A stretch of 64,000 nt of DNA. Source: Strobilurus pachycystidiatus. Its lineage: Eukaryota; Basidiomycota; Agaricomycetes; Agaricales; Physalacriaceae. The notes beneath the pieces were generated by a model. That model saw nothing but the letters and a program-made list of their open reading frames with translations, had not been told where the DNA came from and did not search any database. A program made the position numbers and the translations under genes. The DNA is taken from the NCBI GenBank assembly GCA_019915135.1, contig JAHLMK010000029.1:186001-250000 (forward strand). The letters run 5' to 3'. The stretch's first letter is position 1. Every line of letters starts with the position of its first letter. This document shows, piece by piece, positions 21,233 to 30,376 of the stretch.

Positions 21233-23379
21233 ATACCTCAGTCGAGTGTGGTAAAATAGATGTATCACCGAGCGCTGAGGCTATTGTTGTTGTATGGTCG
21301 TACTCATTCCGCTTGGCGTAAGAATGGTGAGAGACGCCCTCGGACACCCTTTTTTTTTTTGAGGCACGCTGACGACGCGGAGCGTCGTCGTAGTTCTGTA
21401 AGGACGGTGTTACCGCTCGCCGAGCTACGTGAAGAGAGAAGGGAGGAGGTTGATCAAAATGCGTTAACGCACACGGAGAACCGTAGTGTGGGACTCAAGG
21501 TGACTTCCGGAAGCCCTCGGACACCCTTGGTAGCATGTCTCGAGGTAGGTAGGTAGGTAGGTAGTTGACGGCACGAGGTCCTGTCGTACATTCAAAGCGT
21601 CTTTGCCCACGACTCCTCCCTCCTACTATCGTGCCTCTTCGCCACCTTCCGACGTCAGTGGAAGGGGAGGGGGGAGCAGTAGTGGATTTACTCACTCTCG
21701 ACCGCAGCGGCAGGAATCCTGACTGTGCAGTCAATAGCAGTGGGACGCCCCCTCGTCAGCACAGGATCCAACTCTTACGTTCGTTCTCCGGTGCGCTTGC
21801 TACTGAGGACGTCCAGGGCGTTCGCATAAAGGAACCTCTGTCGGTCGAGCAGGATTCACAACATGGCAAACTCTGATGCGATATCTCTCGCCCTCGCGCT
21901 CAGTACGAGACAGATGTATATACTCTGGGCACTACGAAGCGCGCGCGTTGGATCATCCTCTCATCCGTTTCTTACCTCTTGGCTGTCAGTTTGTCATCTC
22001 TCAGTTATGTAACGCAGACGCTTGGACCTTGAATAGTGACAGGACGACGTGGCGTGACTCTGATGCAGTACACTTGGAACCAAAGGGATACTGAACGCCT
22101 GTCATTCACTGTTTGACTCATCCGTAGGCCGGAACAACACGACCACTGCAACCAACTACAGATCTGTCCTGTCGATGCCCATCGAGTACCGATTCTGCCT
22201 CTTCCCTCCCATCACCAGCACCCCGCATCTCGTCGTCCTCTAAAGCCGCGTCCACCCAACAAGTCCCCCAGCCTCAGGATTATGTCAGTTGACAATTAGA
22301 GATGGAAGCCGTCTGGCAGGATGGCACCGAGGTGCCCCTTGGCTGTCGAACTTCATCATACCGTCGGGCCTCGGCGTGGTCGCGAGACGTCCGGCCTGGA
22401 GCGCCTTCAAACATCCCTGCCGAAGTCGATGTTCAACGAAACGAAGCATACTGCTGATTCATATTGCAGATCATTCCTTCCAGTTTTCAGCCAGCGTCGG
22501 TGTCAGCGCCGCACGTCAAGAAAAGAAGGCAAACACGGCCTGCTACCGCACGGTGCTCAATAAGTCTGAACTCCGAAGATAAGCAACGACGGCGCTGGGG
22601 ACACTTCGCCAAGTTGAGGTTTCGCTGGACGAATCTGGTCATATAAGGAAGCAACTGCGGTACCCTGTATATCATTGTTCGGCATGGCGAACGGAGATGA
22701 AAAGGTATAGACAAAGCCATCATCGCTTTCTACTCGGAAAGAAAGGACAATCCCATACTCGTATTCAACCCATTGACTTGCGTGCACCACGAGATACATA
22801 TTGGAAGACCTGTGCGGGAAGAAGCTGAGGAGTTTCCTCCTTGAACGTTGCCGTTACGCCTCCAGTGGATATACTGCGATAAAGTGCACATAGGCGCGGA
22901 AGTACGGTTGAGCAATGCTAGTCCAGCAAAGTTGTTGGTACATCTATACATAAAAGAAGGTCGTGAACACAGCATTATGAGATCCGGCTTACCGATACAA
23001 TGCTGTCCTGTATAATGAGCTCAGCCGGTGGGGGAGTAGTGATGGCATCGTCTCAAGTTGGGCGATGACGCGCTTTATGCACCGCGGGAGGAGTGACGTA
23101 TGAAAGTTGTGGTAGTGGTAGTAGGAGGTCAGAGATATTGACCAGCCCACCAGCCCAGTACTCATGCTGGGGTCGAGAGCAGACGGTAGCCCGAATACGG
23201 CGAAGGAATGGTGGCGGTAGAGACGAACGTCGACGTCCAAGCAATCAGTACATCCGTCGGCAACTTACGGCAGGCACGGGACGGACACCGACGGTGTTTT
23301 CCCGCTTGCCTTCTTACCACCACCTCCGTTCTCGTCTACTTGCCTCGACGCTCCTCGACACTCTCAAGCGACGACACAC
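21233..23379. other. Intergenic region without a firm gene
   Basis: A minus-strand frame at 22557-22799 (starting MYLVVHASQWVEYEY) reads like protein but I could not extend it into a gene model. A short GTAG repeat (TAGGTAGGTAGGTAGG) lies at about 21545-21562 and a T10 tract at about 21350. Confidence 0.4.
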
Positions 23380-23755
23380 GACGCCAAATCAGGCAGGGAC
23401 ACGTACACGGTCACGCATCGCGCGCACGGACCACCCGGACACGACGAAATATAACACACGAACGAACAGGAAGAGAAGGAGATGCTGGGCTTGACAAGGC
23501 CGTTTGCGCTGACACGGACGAATGGTGTCCTACGTGCGTCTCCACCTTCTTCCCCTTCTCGCGACGGCAGTGGGCGGGCGGGCGGGCGGCGCGTCAGTCA
23601 GGAGAGCGCGTGCCGCCAAGGCACGGCTGCTAGCCCACCGTCGAGCGTGGCTACGACGCGAGTGCCTTGCGTTAGTCCGCTCCGAGAACGTCTGTCCCAG
23701 CACCTCGGGCACATCATCGTTACGCCCCACGTTTCCCATCCACTGCACCCGACCC

Positions 23756-24846
23756 ATGCTGACGCCGTTCCTAGTCTGCGCGCCCATTCTGCTCGTCACC
23801 GGCCTCTGTGGGGTACGTTCCCCTTTCCCACCCAACTTTCCATGCATCATCCGTCTCGTATCTCTCCTATCACGCGCGACATTTGAAATTTTCCAAGGCG
23901 CGCCGCGCCGGTCGTGTCCTCGATCCACACGGCCGGCTCACTCGCCACGCATTTATGCTGATATCTCCACACAGACACTAACACTCACCGCGCGACAAGC
24001 GGGCATACGCGACGGGTACTCAAACACCGCCAACGCGTACGGACTGGCGACTGCCGCTTATGGCGTCGCGTTTCTTGGCGGGGTGCGTACTTCCCAAGCG
24101 CTATTTTCCATCCCCATACTAACCAACATATCTAGGCCCTATACCTCCTCCTCCTCCTCATCACCAAACGTCCACACGCAACTCTCGTAAAAGGCTCGTT
24201 CGTGAGCAGTCTCGCAAGCACACTGGGCGTGGTGTGGTGGTGGTTCAGCGAAGTGGTGCGTACACGCTTTTCTTTTTATGGGATCTCGTATCGCCTTGTT
24301 GATGTCGTATCAGGACGACTGGGTAGCGAAATGCATACTCCGAAAAACCCAAGCGGGGACCGTCCCCGTGACCGTCATTGCCCGGTGTACGTTTCTCTCT
24401 CTCCTCCATCCTTCTTCCATCCTGACATTATCGTCCTAGATTGCGCAGACCAATGGCACCTCGAGCGCTGTCCCTGGGCCGCGCTCGCGTTCATGCTCCT
24501 CGAGGTCGCGGTGGCTGTTGCTGGTGAGTCCTTTCCTTCCTTCTTCACCCCTCCTTCTTTAATGCCTACCATCTTTGCTTGCTTCCTTCGTTCGTTCTGG
24601 TCTAACGAACTTGCAGTCGTACAAGGCATCCCGACCTATCTGTGCGTCGCGTTCGCACAGCGCGCTGCTGAGAGGAATGGCAGGAGCGCGGTGGTGAACG
24701 GGAACGGGAAGGCCGTTGCGAATGGGAGCGGGAAGGTTCCGGTTGTGAATGGGAACGGGAACGGAAAGGCCGCGGTGGTGAACGGGAACGGAAAGGTCGT
24801 GAACGGGAACGGAAAGATCGTGAACGGAAACGGCATTCACAAGTGA
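23756..24846 (+). CDS. Multi-pass membrane protein with NGNGK tail (unit 1)
   Basis: Exons 23756-23812, 23975-24082, 24136-24255, 24314-24386, 24440-24523 and 24617-24846 join in phase to 672 nt (223 aa). Hydrophobic segments: the N-terminal FLVCAPILLVTGLCG, AYGLATAAYGVAFLGG plus ALYLLLLLI, SSLASTLGVVWWWF, and AALAFMLLEVAVAVAVVQG. A likely cytosolic tail carries about seven degenerate repeats of the type V-V-N-G-N-G-K. I do not recognise a named family; it resembles small four-helix fungal membrane proteins. The duplicate at 27596-30031 has an extra exon (TVTGILQGAVLFAIRLA) whose counterpart here, near 23870-23940, has lost its splice acceptor and frame. This copy may therefore make a shortened product. 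An upstream ATG at 23482 (MLGLTRPFALTRTN) could begin a longer leader exon. Confidence 0.6.
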
Positions 24847-25313
24847 ACAGTGAGCAGTATCGCTATCGGATGATTCTTTTCGGATGAGAACTGTTGTACT
24901 TGTTGTATATACGTCTGGTTTGTTGTCGATGTCCTTGCATTATCGTTTCCAGGAATCTGTGGTATGATAGGAAGGATGTATCCTTCCATTCTCGCCGCTC
25001 CCAACCGCTTTCGGGAATGGGCAGATGGAGAATCGCAACTGGAACGGGAACGTATATGTAGGCTCCTGCGTCATCGTCAACTCATCCGTCAAAAACAACA
25101 ATCGCCTAATCTTGTGCACTGGGAAGATAGAGCTCCTAGATGATCAGTCAGTCTGCCATCCACGGTGGCGTGGCCGACACTTGACACTTTCAATGTGAGA
25201 CCACAGCTTCCTTGGCGTTGATCATTCAAGTTATGGGCGAGCCATGTCCCAGTTACAGGGAGACTGCTTTGTGATAGCTTGTATATATGATACTTATAGA
25301 TAAAGACACAAGA
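24847..25313. other. Intergenic region between convergent genes of unit 1
   Basis: Contains the 3' flank of the membrane gene. The stretch with GTTGTATATACGTCTGG is matched downstream of the unit-2 copy at about 34995-35045. Confidence 0.5.
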
Positions 25314-26556
25314 CTACTCGATCCTTAATAGCAGGCTGGCCTTCCTAGGTGGAGCCAAATACTCGCATTTCTCCCAAAGCAATTTCATTACCTCCTCATA
25401 GTCCGTCTCGTCACTGTGTTCCGTTCGACTCGTGGAGTTCTCCAAATGATTTTCCATCGCTTTGAAACTAAGTTCATTGGCACCTCCCTTGAATTTCTTT
25501 CCACACCTGCATCGTCGATCCCCTAGCGGACCGATTCAGCATTGACTGCCTGAAAGGAATGACTAGCGACCAAAGGATGCTCACAAGTAGAATGTTCCAG
25601 ACCGTAGTGCGTCTTGAATCGTGCGCTCTCAGTAAACACGCGTGGTTCGGGCCGGCATCCACCGCGTCTTATTTCTGAACTAGGCATGAAACAAAACGTG
25701 GATATACGAGCGAGATCAACATGGCGGCATTTCGTAACAAGTCATTTCAGGCTGAGTGGCTTTGACTTTCTGTCTCACGGCCCACAGAAATTCTTCCGCC
25801 CGCAGCCCCTCGATATGCCTTTCCCGTCCACCCCACTCTGGACATTGACTGCACGTGGACTTATTGATATCTATTCGAACTCATCAAACAAGGAAAACAC
25901 GCAGAGTTTGAGTTCGTACCCTCATCGACATTCACGTGGTGGCGCTTACGTGCATAGCTACTAATATATGTCTGCAGCTCCTGGAATGACATGCTGCTCG
26001 TGTTTGGATTATGGCGAATTCTGATTGGTCCTCGGGGCTCCATATCTTTTCCCTCTGATCTTCCCGAGGTGCGAGGCTCAGAATCACTATGTTGCCGGGC
26101 ACCTCGGTGTGGCGCATTGCTCGAGCCGGCCAGGGGACCTGTGTAGTGGCGAAATTTTGCATCCCTGCGTTGTTGTAAACCGTTATTTCTTGCAGCCTCT
26201 GTGGTCGTAAGATATGTAGGTGTGGCGGAGTGTGGCGCGTTGCTGGAGGGCAGTCCTGTCGTATAACTGCATCTCGGGTCTGGAAAAGCGTCAACCCGGC
26301 CGAAGGAGTACGTGTTTGGCTGAGAGTAGCCGGTGGGAGTGTATGGTGATGTAAGAGGGGGCTGGTGTTGAAGTCCCGGATGGGGGGCCTGCGCAGTCAT
26401 GGCGGTGGCGGTGGCGCCAGAGAGACGTCGAGGTGCTGGCATTGGCCATGTTAATGGTTGAGAAGCGTCGAATTCGTCCATGCTCATTGCTTCAATATAC
26501 CTCCCGTACTCCTCGTCCTCGGGGTAGCCATATAGCTCATCGTCGTAGGGAATCAT
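25314..26556 (-). CDS. Zinc-finger-like protein (unit 1), frame possibly broken
   Basis: Exon 1 (26556-25920) encodes a disordered Pro/Ser/Tyr-rich N-terminus of about 212 residues starting MIPYDDELYGYPEDEEYGRY and ending SMSFQELQTYISS...NVDE. A 40-nt intron leads to exon 2 (from 25879) with CSQCPEWGGRERHIEGLRAEE. Further minus-strand segments at about 25680-25600 (GCRPEPRVFTESARFKTHYG) and 25512-25314 (RCRCGKKF...MENHLENSTSRTEHSDETDYEE) match the C2H2-type fingers of the unit-2 paralogue at 35663-36230. I could not join exon 2 to exon 3 in phase with GT-AG sites; read straight through, exon 2 stops at 25716. The gene is either frameshifted or uses a splice I missed. Probable nucleic-acid-binding protein; target unknown. 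Confidence 0.55.
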
Positions 26557-27229
26557 TGCGATGAACTTGTGGAAGTAGAGAAGATTGGTGGGGGCATAAA
26601 CATAAGCGTCGACACCTTTTATATTGTGTGGTGATGTCGAGATCTGCGGGATCGCTCACGGATCACTGCCAACGAGTTGATCAGAGGCAGTGCGAATCAG
26701 TGGTTGGCGATGCTCAGGGCTTCCCGTGATAAAGTGTAATATCCGTTCTACGTTTTCGGCGTGACCGAGATCTAGGGCAGCAGGGCTTACGATTTCAGAG
26801 AAGAACATTATGACATACGTATAAGAATGACCCACAGCCATTTGTGACTATGAGGATAATTGTCGCCTCGACAGAATGCAGGCGCGCAACCAAACTCGTG
26901 AATAGTGGCGTCAAAGTGTGCAACGTGTACCACTCAGCATAGAGAGCCCTCAGTGAGCGAGGTCATTGACACGCCATAATTTTGCGGCTCTGCCAGTAAG
27001 ATCGTGGACGAGGATAACCCGTAGAGTGGTTCATGCGTTACTTGTGGCGCGATGGAAGAAGCAGACTCCAGAGCTCTATGGGGCAGCTCGGATCAAACAT
27101 GCCGAGTAGCCGGAAATCGGCAATTCTTACGGCGACGCTTACCGAGGTCCGACCACTCTCCATTGCACTTCCTGCTCTCGACGAGCAATGCCATCGAGAA
27201 CGGCGCACTGTTATATATTGAATCATGCA
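26557..27229. other. Upstream region of the unit-1 zinc-finger gene
   Basis: No gene is supported. The sequence parallels 36344-37085, including a shared CTATGGGGCAG/CAATGGGGCAG segment near 27075 and 37003. The conserved part next to the gene is presumably promoter. Confidence 0.45.
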
Positions 27230-28505
27230 CGGCACACAACGCCCAATTACGAACGGATACAATCATCGAAAGCGCGCACGTAGGAAACGAGAGACGACAG
27301 AATGTACGGACGAACGAACAGGAAGAGAAGGAGATGCTGGGCTTGACAAGGCCGTTTGCGCCTACATGGACGAACGACGTACAGAGTGCGTCTCTCTCAC
27401 CTCCTCCTCTACCTTCTGTCGCAACTGCAGCAGCCGGCGCACGGGCGTCGCGTCAGTCGAGAGAGCGCGTGCCGCCGAATACCTCTGCTAGCTCACCGCG
27501 AGGCTTGAGTACGACTGGGGCTGCTGACAATGTGATCCGCCCCATGTACGCTGTCCAAGCGTCCCTCGCCACATCGGCCTTATAACTTAGTACTCATGTC
27601 CCAACTGCACCCGACCCATGCTGACGACACTTCCTCCCTTTCCCAGATTGCGCCCATTGTACTCGTCACCGGCCTCTGTGGGGTGCGTTTCCTTTCCCCA
27701 ACCACCGGCAGTTCCAACTTCCATCATTCATCCCGTACCTCTTCTATAGACTGTCACGGGAATACTTCAAGGCGCGGTCCTGTTCGCGATCCGACTGGCC
27801 ATTTCCCCCTGACACCTCTCCCTAGGAACTTTGACTAACTCCAATCCCCGAACAGACACTAACACTCACCGCACGACAAGCGTGCATACGCGACGGGTAC
27901 TCAAACACCGCCAGCGCATATGGATTGGCGACTGCCGCTTATGGCGTCGCGTTTCTTGGCGGGGTGCGTGCTTCTCACTGACCATCCTAACGCTCTCCCT
28001 CCTTTTTGCGCATACTAACACTCCGATTTCCAGGCCCTATACCTCCTCCTCCTCCTCATCACCAAACGCCCACCCGCACCTCTCGTAAAGGGCTCGTTTC
28101 TGAGCAGTCTCGCAGGCACACTGGGCGTGGTGTGGTGGTGGTTTAATGAAGTGGTGCGTCTCTCCTTCTATCCATCCAGCTCTTCTTTCTTGACATCTCG
28201 TCTCGCGCATATGAGTTCTGGTACTGACACCAATTTCAGGACGACTGGGTAGCAAAATGCATCACCCGAAAGACACCCACTTTCTTCGATTGCGTGGACC
28301 AATGGCGTCTCGAGCGCTGTCCCACAGCGGCGTTGGCGTTCGTGCTCCTCGAGGTTGCGGCGGCTGTTGCTGGTGAGTCTTCCGTCTTTCCTTCATTCCT
28401 CTCTCCTTCGCTCTCCTTCATTCCTTCGCTTCTCCTTCTTGCTTTCGTCGTTTCGTTCAACGCTAACGAATCTGTGTACAGCCGTTCAAGGCATCCCGAC
28501 CTATC

Positions 28506-28701
28506 TGTTGCGTTTAGGCTGTTCGGTCCGAACTCTGACCAGTAGATCATTGCATAGACTACGTACACGTGAAATTCATCCCTTACTTTTACACCATCAC
28601 TGCCGTCTTCATCGCCGTCCGGTCATCCCCCGAGTCCGCGCTTTCGCGCCCGTCTCATGTCGAGACGTTAATTCGTCCTCGCGGAATACCCGCGTTCAAC
28701 A
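28506..28701 (+). repeat. Left LTR of the non-autonomous element
   Basis: 196 bp, TG...CA, apparently identical to 29623-29818. Confidence 0.88.
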
Positions 28702-28714
28702 GGTTATGGGCCCC
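28702..28714 (+). promoter_or_regulatory. Primer-binding site (half-tRNA iMet type)
   Basis: GGTTATGGGCCCC follows the LTR without a gap. Its complement GGGGCCCATAACC carries the CAT anticodon in the context of initiator tRNA-Met. The same 13 bases occupy the same place in the Copia element at 30299. Confidence 0.7.
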
Positions 28715-29622
28715 GGCAACTAGCGCCTCATCATCCTTGTTCCTCGCACCCTTCTCATTCCAACACCACTACCGTGTCGTTGTCTTCGAACGGTCTTCGG
28801 GTCTATTCACTCCCCACTTCTTCTATTGTCACTGCATTGGTGTCTACCAACGGTTTTCCCTTTATCCCCAGATTTCCTGTCCGCCAATCGCTTCCAACTT
28901 CCATCCACATCCATCGGCATCATCTCACACCGTGTCGGCATGCGCGAACGAGTGTTGTCTAACCCACGCCGGTCCTCTTCTCCCATTCCCTGCAGTAGCA
29001 AAATTCAATTCGACAATCTCTGTCCAGCATCCTTCATCCACCGGCTCTGTCCCTCCTCGACCGTGTTCGAACCAGTGGGAGTACTGCATTCCTCCATGAC
29101 GTGCTCTGGTCCTCATTACAGCAATCCCTTTCCTCAGTGCCATCCGATATGGACTGACTTCCCCGACATCTTCATTCCTCCCTCTTGTGCTCTCATCCTA
29201 CGACAAACTCCACCGTTAGTGCCATGCGATATGGACTTCCTGGTTGCTTCTTGTCCATTGTGCCACCACCGGAGTCATTGCAGCCTTTGTGCTGTTGATG
29301 TTGACCTGCTGTGTCAATCCCCGACCACCAACACTTCTCTCCTCCCATTGGAGTCCCATGATCTGTCTTGTCAGTGCCTCCGGGCTGATCTCGACCAGAT
29401 TCCAGCCTCTTCCATGCTGTCACATCTTTTGTCCATTCACTAGACAACCCCCTGGTTATCTTTGCCATCACAGGTTGTGTGGCGTCTAGACCTCTCCCAA
29501 GGTTAGGTCTGAGATCTTTCTATTGTTGTGTGCCACTATGTGGCTATCCTTCACCTTCTTTGCATACTCGTTGTTGTTTTTGTCTTGTCTTAGAGTCCTT
29601 CGTTCCTCACATCCAGTGGGAG

Positions 29623-29818
29623 TGTTGCGTTTAGGCTGTTCGGTCCGAACTCTGACCAGTAGATCATTGCATAGACTACGTACACGTGAAATTCATCCCT
29701 TACTTTTACACCATCACTGCCGTCTTCATCGCCGTCCGGTCATCCCCCGAGTCCGCGCTTTCGCGCCCGTCTCATGTCGAGACGTTAATTCGTCCTCGCG
29801 GAATACCCGCGTTCAACA
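29623..29818 (+). repeat. Right LTR of the non-autonomous element
   Basis: 196 bp, apparently identical to the left LTR. It is followed by the target duplication CTATC. Confidence 0.88.
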
Positions 29819-30058
29819 CTATCTGTGCGTTGCGTTCGCACAGCGCGCTGCTGAGAGGAAGGGGAAGGTCCCCGTCGCGAATGGGAACGGGAAGGTTCCG
29901 GTTGTGAACGGGAACGGGAAGCTCTCGGTCGCGAATGGGACGGCAATGTTTCGGTCGTGAATGGGAGCGGGAACGGAAAGGCCGTGAACGGAAACGGCAA
30001 GAGCGTGAACGGAAACGGCATTCACAAGTGAACAGTGAACAGTATCGGTATCGGTATC

Positions 30059-30298
30059 TGTCGGAAGGATTAGCAAGCCGACCGACGCGTCTACATGACG
30101 CGCCTCGGGTCGGATCATCAGTCAGCGCCATAGGCGCGTATCTTCTCGTAGATTCTCATACTTACTATCGAGTCACTCTGACTCGTAGCTTACTCACCAC
30201 TTAGAACATTCTAGTATACTTGTAGTAGTATATAAAGCCCTCAGTTTTCCGAGGCATAATAATCAATCACATCTATTTTCTATCTATTGCTGCTAACA
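30059..30298 (+). repeat. 5' LTR of the Copia element
   Basis: 240 bp, TG...CA. Contains TATATAAA at 30229-30236, a likely core promoter driving the genomic RNA. Confidence 0.93.
30229..30236 (+). promoter_or_regulatory. TATA box in the 5' LTR
   Basis: TATATAAA, 62 bases before the LTR end. It is repeated in the 3' LTR at 34886-34893. Confidence 0.5.
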
Positions 30299-30311
30299 GG
30301 TTATGGGCCCC
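30299..30311 (+). promoter_or_regulatory. Primer-binding site of the Copia element
   Basis: GGTTATGGGCCCC directly abuts the 5' LTR. Complementarity to the anticodon arm of initiator tRNA-Met is the half-tRNA priming known from Drosophila copia and yeast Ty5. Confidence 0.7.
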
Positions 30312-30376
30312 GACCATAACTGAATCTACACGACTACTCACCACACACTCTAATCCCACTCTAAACCATCCCTGCC

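Larger units (their letters stand above)
23380..27145. repeat. Tandem segmental duplication, unit 1
   Basis: This stretch is similar in order and orientation to about 27230-37085. Shared parts are the leader with GAAGAGAAGGAGATGCTGGG (23469 and 27319), the membrane-protein exons, the 3' flank with GTTGTATATACGTCTGG, the minus-strand zinc-finger-like gene, its promoter (GAAGTAGAGAAG, AGATCTGCGGGAT) and the sequence beyond it (GGGGCAG.TCGGATCAA.CATGCCG). Ends are approximate. Confidence 0.7.
28501..29823 (+). mobile_element. Non-autonomous LTR retrotransposon (TRIM-like) with target duplication
   Basis: Two 196-bp direct repeats (28506-28701 and 29623-29818) begin TGTTGCG and end TTCAACA, fitting TG...CA LTR ends. 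They appear identical base for base. The 5-bp target duplication CTATC flanks them (28501-28505, 29819-29823). Directly after the left LTR is GGTTATGGGCCCC, a primer-binding site complementary to the anticodon arm of initiator tRNA-Met. A purine-rich tract (GTGGGAG) precedes the right LTR. The 921-bp interior is pyrimidine-rich and encodes no gag, protease, integrase or reverse transcriptase; a 205-codon frame at 28826-29443 has no recognisable domain. It must rely on proteins supplied in trans, plausibly from a Copia element. Confidence 0.88.
27596..30031 (+). pseudogene. NGNGK-tail membrane protein, disrupted copy (unit 2)
   Basis: Homologous exons are visible in order: APIVLVTGLCG (about 27645-27680), TVTGILQGAVLFAIRLA (from 27750), TLTLTARQACIRDGYSN, ALYLLLLLITKRPPAPLVKG, DDWVAKCITRKTPTFF, and the last exon from AVQGIPTYL. 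That last exon is split at CTATC by the LTR element at 28506-29818 and resumes with LCVAFAQRAAERKGK. Further on, the NGNGK tail loses one base near 29940 (GGGACGGC where unit 1-type sequence has GGGAACGGC). The frame then stops early at AMFRS, although in another frame the tail continues to the same NGNGIHK end. Insertion plus frameshift make this a pseudogene. A cryptic N-terminal product ending in the 5' LTR cannot be excluded. Confidence 0.75.

Noticed and set aside
22557..22799. Minus-strand frame MYLVVHASQWVEYEY with ordinary composition.
   Set aside because: Could be an exon, but neighbouring exons with matching phase were not found.
23482..23886. 134- and 222-codon plus-strand frames around the first exon of the unit-1 membrane gene.
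   Set aside because: They run through introns and GC-rich leader sequence; only short parts match the duplicated copy. I used them solely to place exons.
28826..29443. 205-codon frame inside the non-autonomous LTR element.
   Set aside because: Pyrimidine-rich composition gives a Ser/Pro/Leu-rich product with no motif; most likely chance.
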